Assembly: GCA_000611775.1 (NCBI GenBank)
Contig: KK106984.1
Coordinates: 898,364-962,363, forward strand
DNA from: Umbilicaria muhlenbergii
Taxonomy: Eukaryota; Ascomycota; Lecanoromycetes; Umbilicariales; Umbilicariaceae
Direction of reading: 5' to 3'
DNA: 64,000 nucleotides
Part shown: one piece after another, positions 1 to 13,420 of the stretch
Layout of the letters: every line of letters begins with the position of its first letter
Numbering within the stretch: the stretch's first letter is position 1
Notes under the pieces: model-generated
What the model was told of the DNA's origin: nothing
What the model saw: only the letters and a program-made list of their open reading frames with translations
Databases searched by the model: none
Translations under genes and position numbers: made by a program

Positions 1-363
1 AAAAAAAAAAAAAACGCGAGCATGTTCGAGTAAAGAAAACCTCCTTCATAGCCCCCAAACGCCGCGCTGATGGATGTCTCCCATGCCCTTCGTATAAGTG
101 ATGATGCGGAAACAACGCTGAACCCATATATCCCCCTCCCCAAGCCCGCCAATACCATGCAAACGTGAGCGGACCGAAAAAAAGGGGGAAGAAGAAAAAG
201 AATGTTACAATCGAAGTCGTCCATGCGCGCAAAAGGCCATCGCCAGAGAATATAGTGTATAAGAAAGCGTCGGTCTCCACCCGAATCCCCCGCGGTACCC
301 ACGTCTCCACCCCATCCCTTCCATGCCATCCCACTCCTCCCCTCTCATCTCACCCCCCCCTCC
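1..363. other. Downstream flank of the SSK2-class gene
   Basis: No gene is visible here. The stretch begins with a run of 14 A at the window edge and is otherwise C-rich near 290-360. It is the 3' side of the kinase gene on the minus strand and probably holds its 3' UTR. A plus-strand open frame from 165 runs into the antisense of the kinase C-terminus and has proline/serine low-complexity content only. Confidence 0.5.
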
Positions 364-3300
364 TCAAAACTGATTACTATTCTGCCTCGAACTCCCCCCC
401 GAGCTCCACCCCCCACTCCCCGCCTCACTGCTCGGCGTCTGGACCTCCGTCCCCGCCCCCCCCACAACAACCTGCTGCCGAATTTCCCGAATCCAGCCAC
501 ACTGCAGCAATTCGGCGGCCGACGCCCGCCTCCTCGGATCCCTCTCGAAGCACCTCCGCAAAAAGGCCAAACCCTCCTCGCTGAGCTGGTCTCTCGTCGG
601 CAACTGCGGCGGATTCCCTTGCGCGATATTATACATGATGGCCCACTCGTTGTCGAGCGACGCCCAGGGTCGGCGACCGGTGCACATTTCGAGGATGACG
701 CAGCCGAGGGACCAGACGTCGATGGCGCCTTGGCGGCCTTCGTTTTGGCCTTTGATGACTTCGGGGGACATGTACATCGGGGTGCCGGTCATGGATTTTT
801 GTTTGGGGGCGGGGACGCCGGCGGGGCGGGAGGGGCCGAGGTTGGGGTTCGGGTTGTTGCCGGCATTGGGGGGGGAGGTGGGGGGGTGGTCGGCTTGGAG
901 GGTTTTGCCTTGGCGGGCGATGATTTTGGCGGCGCCGAAGTCGACGTATTTTATTACGCCGTTGTGGTCGAGGAGGATGTCTGGATGGGGGGACGGAAGG
1001 TTAGTATGGTTATCGTAGGGCTTATGGCTAGAGGGGCGACGATTGAGGGCACTTACTTTCGGGCTTGATATCCCGGTGTATGATACCGCTTTCGTGCAGG
1101 TAGGCCAGCCCTTCAAGCATCTGTAGAGCATAGACTTGGATGACGGTTTCATCCTCGATACGGCCGTGCTCCAAGAGATTGGCGAGGGAGCCGCCGGAGC
1201 AATACTCCATGAAGATGTACACTTTGTCGCGGTGGACCTCAATACCGTAGTAGGAGACGATGTTCGGGTGATCCAGCACTTCGAGAACACCCATCTCATC
1301 GCGGATCTGACCCGCAATTGTCGGGATGAGTTGCGGGTCTTGGAGGCGGATTTCTTTGACGGCCATGAGATAGCCAGAATCGAGGTTGATGGCTGCGTAC
1401 ACCGAACCGAATGTGCCTCCTCCAACGAATTGGCCTTGCTGCCATCTCAATGTAACATTCGTAGCAGAGGAAGAGAGATAGGTCAGTGATCGATCAGCCT
1501 CATTGGAGTCTTCCAGGACGCGACCGAGGGCTTGCCGTTCGGCTTCTTTCTGCTTCCTGATCTCATCGATGCTGGCCAACTGCGCCAGCCATTGCTCCCT
1601 GACGTAAGCGGAGGCTTCTGCATCGTCCTTCATCCTGCTAACATCCATCTTGCGGAACTGTCCTGCCAAGGCCTCGATGCGCTGCTTTTCGGCTTGAGCA
1701 GCTAATGTGGACCTTGCACCCATAATGTCAAAGTGTGAAATCAACAACGACATGCACCCAGCGACTTTCGTCCGTAGTCTGGTGAACTCGTCGTCCGTAA
1801 TGGACAGGATGTTCGGTCCACGAGTCATGACCATTGCGAATTCGAGGGCAACAACGGCCCATCTAAAGGTCTTTCGATCGGATGCGATACAGTCATCACA
1901 GATGAAGCTCACCCAATCTAATGCTAGCCTCGTAAGCTTCAGGTTGTTCAATAGTCTTCGGTTGACATCCATGTACAACAGTGAGCGTTTTCCAAATTCT
2001 GTTGCAAAGGCAAAGCAGGTCTGGATCAGCTCCTGATTTTCAAGCCCTCGAGTTTGCTTCCTGATGATTTCAACACTTTCCATGATTGTATTCGAAAGCT
2101 TGTACGCGGTCTTTTTGATCTTTAAAAGCTCAAGGTTCACTCTTGGTAGGTTGGCGCGTAGTTCTGTGACAACATCAAGAGATTGTCCCGTGGCCTGCGT
2201 GAACGCTAACCTTGCGTTCTGTAGCCGTTGTTGAGAGCCGTCTGCTACTAGGCGAAGTCGCCCGGGCCTGATATCCATCGAGGGCGCTCTCATATGCACA
2301 TCCATCTTCTTTCCGTCCCAATACAATGGTTCTTCTGGGCGGATAACAAGTACGTATGGGTTCGATGGATCTTCCAGCGTGTCGTCAGCATGAAACGACG
2401 TTCCGAGAATGGACTGAACATCTCGAGGTCGGTTATAGAGCGAAGGGGAGGCTATGAGGAAGATGCTCTCATGCTCTATGCTCGCAGTGTATATCAGGAA
2501 GTGGCCAGTGGCCATGAGGGAGTCGTAGAGATTTGCAAGCTGACGCCGCTCCAGACTGATATTGTATTCCGTGGCATTCTCAAACCTCTGACCCAGAAGT
2601 CTCGAAAAACGAAAGAGCTTTCGCTGCCGGACACGGACGGAATCCAATATTTGCTTGTAGCGTTTATCCATGTCCACGGCATTCTCTTCAGGCCTTCGCT
2701 GCAGTTCCCGTTCGAAATGAGCGGTCAGTCGTTGCAAGGACTTGGCGGTCAAGCCGCTGAACTGTTCTGCTACCTCAACGTCCCCACCCTCAAGGTAACG
2801 TCCGATGTCATTCGAAAACTCCCACTCTTGTTCCAAGATTTCGGCCTCCTTGAACGTGTTCTTGTTCCCCACTAGCTTTGAGTTCAGCATCTTGAAGTAG
2901 AACTTGAGCGCATCCAATACCACAAGATCGAAGTTGTCGTCGATGCATGGGGGTAGTTCCCAGCCCGCTTCAGGTTGTGAAACCATGGTATACTCCTGTT
3001 TGATCTGGACAGCTAGCTTGAGTAGGATCTGAAACTGCGAAATCATCTGCTCTGCCATCATGGCCGACTGCTGAGCGGGATCTTTCATCTTCTTTGCGTA
3101 GTTCAGACGCATGCGGATGATTTCTTGAATGAGTCGGGAGGGAAAATTGATCAATGTCAGCAGTTCTTCAATATATGGCGGCAGATGGCGCTGAGCGAAT
3201 GCTTCCGCGTTCTCGATCAGGGTAGCCTTGGCTTTCCTTATAACCTCCGCAACACCCAAGAGCATGCTGTGGTCTCCTTGTAGCGACTTGAGACCATCTT

Positions 3301-4678
3301 CTTTAAGGGTACGATCGAGGAAGGACGAGTCATCCGTCAATCCAGCTCCGCTGGGCGGCCGGACCCGCATCTTTGCGAAATCCAACTCCTCATTACCCAC
3401 CCAGCCCTGCAAGATAGCCAGTTCCGTATTGATCATCTCAGTGGTGTTGTGCCAGGCAATGACAGCAGCACAACTTGCTTGAAAAGCGTCCGAGGCCGCT
3501 CGTGAATTTGCTTCTTCGAGAGCAGATCTTGTTGGATAGAGGCTCTCGCACCGTTCGATTTTCTGCACGATGTCCTGGACCTGCTTGGTCGCTGGCTTCC
3601 CGGCTTCTGTTTCACCTTTGATCTTGAAATCTATGATCGCCTCGATCTCGGAACCAATACTCGTGCGGGCTTCCTCGATCATGCGTTTCTGAGCAGCCAC
3701 ACTCCGCCCGCACACCCTAGCTCGGACGCCGACCCAGATCTCATTGTTCAACGCCTTGTCCCCTTTCTGTTCAGTAGTACCGATCAAACGCTGCTTCTCC
3801 TGCTTCACCACGTCTCCCTTTAACACCGATGCCAGCATCGAGTGCCATTCCAGCCTTTCCCGATTTTCCGGAACCTGTAATTCTTCCGCAGACGCGTGTA
3901 ACTCATCGTTGTTATAGAAGAGTTGAGTATCCTGATCGTATAGATCGGTCTCAAAGTGAACTTCGGACGAAGGCGACTCCTCTTCCGTTTCCGAATCGGT
4001 GCTGTACCCGAGGCTGGGCGTATAAGGCTCGTTGTAGTATTCATGGTTAGGGTCTTGCCGCAGTTGCTGAATATAAGCTTTCTCTTGAGCTCGGTATTGT
4101 GCATTTGGATCTCTCGGTCGTGTACGTGTCCCTGAAGATGACCGTTTGCGATGCGGGTTCAGGGAGATGAATTGTGGTGGCTTCCGAGGTGGATTGTATG
4201 TGTTTGATGGCGTCCTTGCTGGAGCAGTCGGTCTCTGCGGACGAGGACTTGCGGTGCCATTAGGAGGTGCTCCATGGTGCTCGTACGAACCATTCGTCAC
4301 GCCCGATCCGCTTTCCCTCCGTTGTCGAGATTGCGCGTGTGAGTTCCACGAGGATTGCATGGATGAAAATCCAGTTAAAGGAGTGATACCGTCCACGGTT
4401 GAGCCGGGAGTGAATTGTATTTGTCCTTCTGTTTCTTCTTCGTAACCTTGCTCGTGTCCCGGCAGGTTCGGCGAGCCCGTCGTGTAGTCTTCGGATGATG
4501 TGGACTCTCCCGAATCCTGGTGGCCCAACTCGGGTCGCTCCATGACTTGGGGTAGTCGGCCAGCCTCTACGCGTGCCTGCTCGGTTGGCCGTTCTCGGGG
4601 AGGATGAGGATGAGGATGGGGATGGGGATGGGTTGTGGCGCGAGGCGAATGCAACTGCCATTGCTGATCCCCGTTCAT
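364..4678 (-). CDS. SSK2: MAP kinase kinase kinase, SSK2/SSK22/Wis4 class (HOG pathway)
   Basis: Predicted 1,412 aa in two exons (4678-1057 and 980-364; intron 981-1056, GTAAGT..CCAG). The protein kinase domain is at the C-terminus, about residues 1079-1365: glycine loop GQFVGGGTFGSVY, catalytic Lys in LMAVKEI (about 1108), HRDIKPEN (1201-1208, restored exactly across the intron), DFG (1221), MSPEVIKGQ and DVWSLGCVILEM. The long N-terminal part (His-Pro repeat at residues 17-25, then a large helical regulatory region) matches the size and layout of Ssk2-type MAPKKKs, which receive the signal from the Sln1-Ypd1-Ssk1 phosphorelay and phosphorylate the MAPKK Pbs2 during osmotic and oxidative stress. 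The ATG at 4678 is the first in the frame. Family assignment is from domain order and kinase sequence; which paralogue name applies is inference, as filamentous fungi usually have a single one. Confidence 0.93.
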
Positions 4679-6988
4679 GGCCTTCTGCTTCTCCCGTCCC
4701 GGGGGGTACCGGCAGCGGTTAGCGCACCTATTTTCGAAGGAAGTTCTACCGAGAAGGAGCGACGAGACGCGCCGATCAAACAGCTTTCGGACGCTTCAGC
4801 CACTGACAGTGGCGGAGTCGCTTCTTCTTCAGACTGGCTCATCGACGAGGGCTCAGGATTAATGGGATTTGGGGGTGGAACGTATGGGTGGCGGAGTGGG
4901 GTCTACAAGAGTATTCCAGAGGCCTAGATGTAGAGTTCGAGGCTTGACTATTATGCCGAAGCGGCACTATATCCGTCAATTATCTCACGGACATGGCCGA
5001 CCATAATAATACTGCATTGTTGTCACGGTGCCGCACAAGCAGGAGCCGCCTTCGTCATCACATTTGATCCTGCTGTCTGGGTACATACCTCTCCACCCGG
5101 ACTGTAGGGGGCATGGTTGTTCAGAGTCCCGATGGGGAGGGTCTGTCGCCAGCGCCTGAATTGGACGGATTCAGTCCCTTGTCCTGACCTTATTTCCCAG
5201 CGCGGTGGCTCGGGGACTCGAAGAGTCGATTTCTTGTTTCGCGCTCGGCTATCGAGTGGAGTCGGATCAATCTCCGACTGGGAAGGGTCCGGCCTGGTGA
5301 GCTTCAAGGTATCCCCCGTCGTCGACTCAATAATAGAAGAGTCTGGAGGATTGTTCCTGATGTGCCCCTCGATTTGACAGTGCGCCTGGTACTTGACAAG
5401 GGCAATGAGTGACCTTGCACGGGACCAAACAAACGATACCCGCACGAGCACACGGGAATTCTCTCGATCAGACAATAACAAAACGATAGTACTGGTGAAT
5501 TCTTGAAAATCGCATCATCTAGAGGTCCATCGTTTCTACCAGCTCTACATCAAGTGCTCCTCAAATCTGTCGTTGCTTGTTTGGTAGCCAAAGGGAAACC
5601 CAGCTAAGGACTGCCACTTTAATTTTCCACACGTCTGATGGGTGTTCCGTACCCTGACAACATTGCTTGCGTATGCCAGAGCACTATTGTGGCTAAGCTA
5701 CTATAGCCCACGCGTACCATACGAAAAAGTGGCAATTCCCAGTCCAGGAGCGGCCCCCAATATTCAGACTCTCAAAGGAGGATCTGTGGCCACGTGTGCT
5801 AAAATTGAAAGTCATCGAGCGCTGCTATCTGCACTATTTGATTTACCGAATAATAAGTATGTAGTTCAAATCTGATTTGCTTCCGAGGATCCCAAGAATT
5901 CTCTGTTAATAGGGCATTAGTTGTATGCATTGCAAATCCGCCATTGGGGGCCCAAAGTTGGTGTTATCTCGGGCGCGTAGATCGGAGTTTGTAGACAGTG
6001 CATCCCATTCAGTGCATCGCACGAGGGCCTATAAGTGTGTTATGTCCGAGCTTTTGCCACTCGATGCAACGCCTGTTGCAGAATCGACGAACCATGTAGC
6101 TCCCGCCGAAGCATAAGGCACCCAAGGGGCCCCCTGGAAGCTCATGAGCGGCCCCCACCCAACCACTTGGCCCTAAGCAAACAGCTATCTTTGGGTGATA
6201 GCCTGCCAAGGCGCCTCAGGGCTTGTCTTCCTCGGCGACCAACACGTCTTGCAAGGATAACCCTAAACAAGTACGGGGAGCACTCCAGCAGCTGTTGACT
6301 CGAGAGCGAAACACAGAAGAGTCAGCATCAGTTTTCACGCTGCATTTTCTGCACTCAGTAAGCTGTCGCCCGTCTACGATTAATTCACTATGTAGATTGT
6401 AGCCTCCTTCGTCCATGTATCGTCATTTCAAACGAGTGTCACCCCTCGTCCCTGTACCCATTTCTAACCAAGGAAAGAGCCAGAAGAAGTGAGAATGCAG
6501 GATAGAACCTTCAGCCATGCTGCCCATGAACGCTCTCTTCCCAGCACCATGTATCCCAGCCTTCGGAAATGCTCGGAAAATCAGAATGACAAGTTTCAAC
6601 TTGCTGAGATCAGCAGGAAGACACCGCTCAACCGGTCTTCCGTGTATCGCTTCAGATAGTGAAGCAAAAGTAGGTGTAACACAAAGAATTGTACAAGAAA
6701 GATAAAAGCTATGAGGGATGGCACATCTGCTAAGAGAGAGAGATCAAATAAACAGAAAGGATCCGAGATGGGGGAATGGAAAGTACATGCGTCCTCTGCA
6801 TGTCGCAACCTGGATGCTTCATCCAACTCCAGACACTATGCCATGATGCTCGCATCCGTCAACCGGCGCCTCGTCCCAACTTTCGAAGCGCAAAAAGTCG
6901 TCCCATCGTACAGGAAAATCTTCAAACCGGGACTGCGTCCCTGTAGTACCAGCCATTCGTTTTCAGGGGCTGTTGTCGCACTGTGGTC
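4679..6988. other. Intergenic region upstream of SSK2-class gene
   Basis: About 2.3 kb between the start of the MAPKKK gene and the stop of the Rsc7-like gene, both on the minus strand. It should contain the MAPKKK promoter and leader and the Rsc7-like 3' UTR. Open frames here (for example 5023-5481 minus) lack a proper ATG, recognisable domains or intron signals. I see no RNA gene and no mobile element. Confidence 0.5.
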
Positions 6989-9305
6989 CTAGTATCCAGA
7001 CGGCCAATTTTGGCCGCCTTGATGTCCTCCCTGCTGAGGCGGCGGCGCCCACCCTTGCAGGCCAGCCTGCTGGGCAGCCGTAGTCTGCTGCAAATAATGT
7101 TGAGGGCTCTGGCTTGGCTGCTGCTGATATATCCCTCGCCCAGCCATTCCAGCTGAAGGGTACCCTGTGGATGCCATCCCAGCCAGACCCTGATATCCAA
7201 TGGCGCCGCTGTGCATGGAGCTGGTGCTCTGTGAATGATGCAGTTGCGGTGGAGGTTGGTGGGGAGACTGAGATGGATGCGGTGATTGCTGCTGCGGTTG
7301 AGGGCTGTATTGCGGCATGCTATGATGAGTAGTAAGGGGGGACTGTTGAGGTTGTGGAGGAGGCTGACCCCACATTTGAGACGGCTGCGGGTAGCCATAA
7401 GGCGATCCTTGAGTGGCGCCTCCTGCGCCATAAGACAAGCCCGATGAGCGTTGATGCATCTGGTCTGGCCGAATCGCTTGCTGGACGCTTCGCACAGGAG
7501 ACTGAGCCAGTGGATTTTGTTGGTGCGGCTGCTGGGAGTAGGCTTGGGGTGTCATCATCTGAGATGGCTGATAAGACTGCTGAACATTGCTCATCATACC
7601 GGTAGGGGCAAGCTGAGGGGACTGCAGTGGCTGAGTCACAGCGGGAGTGGCCTCTGTAGGCGGCTGTTGCGGAGTGGAATTAGGGTCGTCGTGCCGTCGC
7701 TTCCAGTAGTCTTTCAAGTACCTATCGCGATGCTGCCGTTGCTGAGTAAGTGCTTTGTTATACTCGGCAGTGTGCGAGGCCTGGTTCAGTATTTCTGTTG
7801 CCGAACTTGACTGCGTACGATCCTGGTAGGGTGCACCTGTCATTTCCTGCCGCGGCCGCGGGACGTTTCCATAATCTCGCAGACGGACATCATCATTAGG
7901 TGCTAGAAGTATCATTGGCAGTTGGCCTAAAGTGGATGGCACGTTTCCCAACCCGCCTGGCATACCTTGCTGTTGCGGATGGCCATCCATGTTTCCGGGA
8001 CCGTTGCTGTAAATGATATCCTGGTGATGACCCATTGCCGCGGCAGCACCGACACTGGCAGCTTCGGCAGCTGCGGCGTCTCTTGCTTTCGCCGCGCCAG
8101 GTCGCTTCTCCCCCGCGAGGTCCTCCTCAGTGAAGCCCTGTTTCCTTGCCTTTGCCTCCCAGTAGTCGTCCCGTACGCGCCTGCCGTTTTGGATGACCCT
8201 GCTGCCAAATTGACGAAACATCGATTTTGCCGTGACAATGGCAATCTGCCGGGATCGATACGAGTAAGGCAGAATCTCCTGATGTATCAGGTCGTCCTTT
8301 TCAGGTTGCGTCGCGATGATCTTGAAGAGGGAGCGGTTCTTGTTGAACAGCAGGTACGAATCTCGATAGCCCAATACTCGCGCACATTCTGTCGCCAACA
8401 TGAAAAGTTTGTCGCCTCTGTTTGGCACAAAGAACGTCCGACACTTGTAATCCCGTCCATCTAATGGGTGACCCGTGGGAGAGACCTTTTTCTCCCCCGC
8501 TTCATCATACTCTCGTGGTACATATTCATCACCCTCCGGGCTCAGCTGATCGGTCGTATGATCTCTCACAGTCGGCAAGGCTTTCACAACAGTTTTTGTG
8601 GGGGTTGTTTTGGGTGGCGATGTTTGCGTTGGCGTGACATTTGTTTGCTGCGGCAAGCCTTGTGTTTGCAGTTGGGGTGTTCGGAGTTGAGGGGGTAGAG
8701 TCTGTGATGTTTGCTGCGTCGAGGCTATAGGGCTCTCGGGAATGCCCCCAGAAGCTCGGGATTTTGGAGGCCTGCCACGTTTCCGAGGCTTCTGGTCGTC
8801 TATTCGGTAGCAGGGAATTAGCCTTCCTTGCTCGATCGTGACCGGGCTAGCACCAGAGTGCAGTCGCAAGCCATCATACGTCGAAGACGCTGGACTGCGC
8901 GATGCCTGTTCACTTACCATCATCGCCTTCACCGCCGTGCTGTATTTCTCCATATAACTCTGGCGACCGACTCCTCTTGACGCCTCGTGGACTTGTGTCG
9001 TGCGTGGGGACGGATGATGGCGTGGGAAGCACCGAGACTACGTGCAAAGCGTCAGCTCCAAGGTCATAACAGAATTTGCGATCCGTCTGCGGTGATGATT
9101 GAACCCGCGCCGTAGGTAGACCCGCCGACGCGACGCAGAACGCCTGGCGCAAGTCTGCTGAGAGGTGAAAGATTAAGGAAAGGCGCGTAATACCTGTAGT
9201 GTTCAGTGCTGCTGGATTGATGGTACCCGATGGATCTATCATGTCGCTTCCCATGCCATTTATCGACGTTGAGACTGGGTGCGATGCCGAGTACATGGTG
9301 GCCAA
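6989..9305 (-). CDS. Chromatin-remodelling complex subunit, Rsc7/Swp82 family
   Basis: Predicted 680 aa in three exons: 9305-9194, 9037-8918 and 8799-6989. Introns 9038-9193 (GTATTA..GTAG) and 8800-8917 (GTAAGT..ATAG) were placed by joining frames; the second join gives an acidic run followed by a basic AT-hook-like KPRKRGRPPK (about residues 81-90). A long frame continues upstream of 8799 to an in-frame ATG at 8953, but the strong GTAAGT at 8917 and the upstream SRSPELYGE exon argue that this is intron read-through. The core, about residues 135-260, carries SPTGHPLDGRDYKCRTF, GDKLFMLATECARVLGYR and LPYSYRSRQI, typical of the CRC_subunit family found in RSC and SWI/SNF. The C-terminal half is Gln/Pro-rich and probably disordered. 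Nuclear, acting in nucleosome remodelling. I cannot tell Rsc7 from Swp82. Confidence 0.85.
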
Positions 9306-10272
9306 TTACTCCAGCTCAGACCGTCACCAAGGTTGTCGCACTGACCGTGCTGGTGCGCGAAAGCGCCCGTAGCAGGCAGCTGGTGGATGAGTGCGTAGTC
9401 GATGCAAGGTGGGACTGAGAAGACGGACGCCGGCGCGAGATGTCGCATGCAGCAGTTGTGAGCCGAGATACAGATAGAGTCCAGCAGCTCGGGCGCGCGA
9501 TGCTCGAGAAGGCTAAGACTTGCTTGTCGGACACTACCTTAATGCGCGAAGGTGGGGACCCAGCTGAAGAAGGAGACCAGAGGAAGTGACGGAAGCCGGG
9601 TCGCGATTGGATTAGATGGCGACCGGTGCATGTAGTTGCGATTGTTTAATGCTGCACGGCGGCGGGTAGGTGATGTCGTCGGTATTGCCCCAATCGTTCG
9701 CGTGGAGGTGGGAGGAGGGGTGCGGTATGGCTGGCCTGTCCGGTATGGCCTTTTGCTGCTGGGGGGGGGCTGTCTCTTGCTTGGGTGGTGGGTAGTTAAG
9801 TGGTTCAGGGAAGTTTAGGAAGTTTAGGCCACTCGGCGGCCTGCGGCACGGGCAAGCGAACAGGCTCGGACAGGCTACCTCTGCTGGACCTATGTGGTTC
9901 GTCTGGCAGGAGATGATGGGATCATCAAATATTAATGCATTGTATTATTTGACGAGGACGCAGATACAGCTCGTGCTCGTGCTGCGCGCTCGTGCTTGTG
10001 CTTGTGCTTCTGCTTGCTGCAAGATTAGATGCACGCGAGGCGACGACGGACCAATCGCGCGCCGGCCTTGGTCTCGTCTGAGAGGGAAAGGGAAAGGGCA
10101 GGAGCAGGCCTGGTCGCGCCAAGGACGAGGACAAACATGAGACGAAACAGCCTTCTTCTGCTCTCTCTGGTCGTCGACTCGTCACTCGCCGCGGCTGCTC
10201 GATGCTCGCTGGTCGCCGCTCGTCTGAGTCGCCTCTTTGGTCGTTTGCAGCAATCGGGGCCGAGAAGGCGGA

Positions 10273-10305
10273 CGGGGAGAGCCCGGGGAGAGCACGGGGA
10301 GAGCA
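10273..10305. repeat. 11-bp tandem repeat, three copies
   Basis: Three near-identical head-to-tail copies of CGGGGAGAGCA/C in a GC-rich stretch. Noncoding as far as can be seen. Confidence 0.75.
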
Positions 10306-11722
10306 CGAAGACGACGACGGGCGACGGCCACTGCGACAGTGACCCACTCTGCTAAGTTTGGCGAGGCTTGATGGCTGATGGCTGATGGCTGGGCTCTCAG
10401 CGGATCAAGGGTCAAGGGCACCAATAACGCAGCAGGTTGAAGTATTTTCGGTGATCGAAGAATTGGGTGGAGTCTCTTGTGGATAAGCTCTTGCTGCACG
10501 ATCCCGCTTGGCTGGATCCAGACGAAAGCTCGTGGAAAAGAAGAGAGAGAACGTGCGGCACCCGAGCATCCCTTGCGTCGCGCTCAATGGTCGAGCACGG
10601 CCGTGGCCACGTGTCCACACAGTCCACACAGTCCGCCGTCCCACCCAGCTCCACACACGCACCCTCCCCCCTCTCGCTACAGGCAGCGCGACCACGAGCT
10701 CACCATTAGTCGCTGTAACCGCCGTCCTGGATCTTGCCGTGCGCAGCACGCACTGGTGGAACGCTAGGGACGAGCTTCACTTGCTCCCTTGGGGTCATGG
10801 TTTGGCCACCGAGAGCGGCTCAGTCGATCGTGCGGGCTTATGCCGAGCCCGTGCCGCTCAGCATCCTCCGGTACGGTCCCAGTAGCATGAGGAAAGTAAC
10901 GCAGGAGGAGCTCGATAGCCTGGGCGATCTACCCATCTGCTGCCTACCTTTTACGTGACTGATGCAGACGGGTATGACGCGATGAGCGGCCTGGCTTTTC
11001 CACTCGTGCCAATCTGGCCCAATAATCCCCCAGGACTAAGGCTAATACCAGCAAGGCGTGCTTTCGAAGCGACTCGGTGAAAAGCGCCACAGGATTCCGC
11101 GCATGCTCTGGTTCGATCAGCATGGGACATCACGCTCCGGGACTTTCGACGGCCGCCAGCCCCAAAACGCCAGCAGGGCCAGCCCAGCAAGTGCGCAAGA
11201 TTGAACAGCGCCAACAAGCAGCAGAGCAGCAGCACTTTGAGACAAGACGGGTACGTCGATCTTCGCGGAAAGGAGCGAGCCTATTGTTGGAAATGGATTC
11301 AACAATCCAAATGCTTAAACGGGGCGGAGCGACATGGATGCCTGCACGCTCGAGCACCGAATCCAACCAGATGTCCGCGTCGAGACTGCGGGGCTGCGCT
11401 GAGTGGCCGCGGCCCGCGGACTACCAATGGGTGAGGTGCGTTTTGTATGCAGTCAATCCGGCCGGTTGGGATCAAATCATGCTTCCTCGCCTCCTAGTCA
11501 GGTAAGGGAAAATGTAATAGTGAAGAGTAAAGGTAATTTCATGACCACTGACTCGGGCGCTGCGAATGGAAGCAATGGGATAGGCCTCCAGGGAAGTCCA
11601 GGGCAAGCGTAAAGGGTATTCTTAGCATGTTGGTGCTTCACCGTGGCCAATTGGCCAAGCGCCGATCGGGGGGCAGATCCTATCGCGGCATGCTACGCTA
11701 AGGCAAGTAACTGACTCCACTG

Positions 11723-11774
11723 CGGGATGGGATGGGATGGGATGGGATGAATAATGGGATGAATAATGGGATGA
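11723..11774. repeat. GGGAT microsatellite
   Basis: Five perfect GGGAT units followed by two copies of a longer GAATAATGGGAT variant. A pure 5-bp microsatellite with a derived 12-bp repeat at its right edge, lying in the gene-poor region. Confidence 0.85.
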
Positions 11775-13420
11775 GTACATGGGCTCGATGGATGCTGGAC
11801 TCGTCAGCCATGCGACGATGCGGCGCTGGCCGCTGGGCGCTGGGATACATCATACATGGCTGACTCCTGCTACATATATGGGACGAGCTGAACCAAGCCA
11901 TGCTACTCATTCTGGCCGGAACAGTAGACATAGACCCATAGAGACAAGAGCTTTTGCGTGAATGGAAGCTTCACTTGTCGCCTCAGTGAACATCTACAGG
12001 CATGTGAAGATTCGAATGGGCAAGATTGTCCTCGTCGGCCCTGGAGGAGCCAATCGACTCGTCTGATTGGCCGGTGGCGTGTCTCTAGACTAGTATCAAA
12101 GCGCTTATACGAGCATTCAACCTGTTTTATCGACGTCGACTATCATTCGAGGATCCTCGTACATACCATAACACAGCTCTGATTGACACTTCACCGAAGC
12201 GAGGCAAGCTGAGACTTGAAGGAAGCAGTCTACGATAACGGCACGTCAAGCTCGGAGCTGACAGTCGATTTGTCGAGGCCTTGAGGCGACGTGAACGACG
12301 CCACCGGTGTCCCCTTCCTGTCCCGCGATGATGTGTTGACACCAACGACGTTTCGAAATATGCAGCAGATGCTGTGACGACGGAACGGTGTGCATTTGCG
12401 TTTGCGTTTCAGATCGCATTCCACGCTTAGAATCAGAGAGGGCGGATTGTGTGCGTCCCTTAACTCCGTATGCGTTCCAGCCCAAGGGTTTTCCGGAGTT
12501 GGTCCCACTGATGCCCATGCCATGTCTTCGATGCGGTTGGGCGGCCAATCGCCCGCCGGGCACCTTCGCCTCGGCGTGCATGAAGAAGTCGAGTCGTCTC
12601 CTTCTGCCCGCTTCTGCAGCAGAGCCGCAACTCCGCGGTCTAGACGCCCAAGGCAGCCTGAAGTGAATATCCGAAACTCAGTCCTGCTGAATGCTGCTGT
12701 GATGGAAGCTCAGGACCCGGCGCGGTGCAAATGGGCAGAGGCGAGCGGGCAGAGCATGGCAGGTGACCCTGAAACCAATGCGAGCACCCTTGCACAGGCT
12801 CACAGGCCACCCCGGCCCTTTGCCACTAGCGCATGCCAGAGGGTCGTCCCGCAAGAAACGGTCCAATGCACTACAGGAGGTAGGGAAGAATAACCCTGCC
12901 GAATATGAATATGGTGGTGTGGTGACGACTCAGATACGCTCGACAGGGTGGCGGTGGGAAACTACCATCAGTCCACCAATGGTCATGAGACCAAAACTGA
13001 AGATGTTGGGAACTTGCCAGATGGAAACCAAGACGGACGAACGGGACAGGAGCGAGTATGGCAGAACGAACAATGCATTTCTGCCAGCTATCATAGCAGC
13101 TAATGTAAGGTATCTATGTAGAATTCCAGAGCTGCGTCAGCTGCCTCGCACTTTCCAATGTCTAGAGCGATCCGGAGCGATCCGTTTCCCAGATGTCTCC
13201 CAAACCGAAGAGATGTTGAGATATCTCACAACGCCGATGCTCGATGCTCGACAGATCTTGTCTCTAGCGACGATCTATGTTGAATATACAAACTTTTATC
13301 GGTTGCCCCCCAGTGCGCCTTGAGTTGTTGAAAACAAAGCCTACGATGTCATAACCTTCGTGACGGCCGTAAAACGTCGGCCTCGGATTGCAGCGACGTT
13401 GAGTCGCCTGACGTTGTTGC

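Larger units (their letters stand above)
9306..13420. other. Gene-poor intergenic region of about 4.1 kb
   Basis: No credible gene between the Rsc7-like and SAM synthetase genes, both on the minus strand. It should hold the Rsc7-like promoter and the SAM synthetase 3' UTR. Visible content: a run of ten G near 9763, a CGTGCTTGTG-type simple repeat at 9971-10015, an 11-bp repeat near 10273, a GGCTGAT triplication near 10370 and a GGGAT microsatellite near 11723. Open frames of 90-186 codons occur on both strands, overlap each other and resemble no family I know. No tRNA-type B box was found by eye. Confidence 0.5.

Noticed and set aside
619-1068. Plus-strand open frames over the MAPKKK C-terminus
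   Set aside because: They are antisense to conserved kinase motifs and consist of Gly/Val-rich shadow sequence.
5023-5481. 152-codon minus-strand open frame upstream of the MAPKKK gene
   Set aside because: It begins at a TTG, has no recognisable domain and overlaps a plus-strand frame of similar quality.
11077-11505. 142-codon plus-strand frame in the gene-poor region
   Set aside because: Low-complexity, no intron signals or family resemblance; other frames here are equally open.
12390-13323. Plus-strand frames of 167 and 186 codons
   Set aside because: They overlap each other in different frames and look like random GC-rich reading; no motif.
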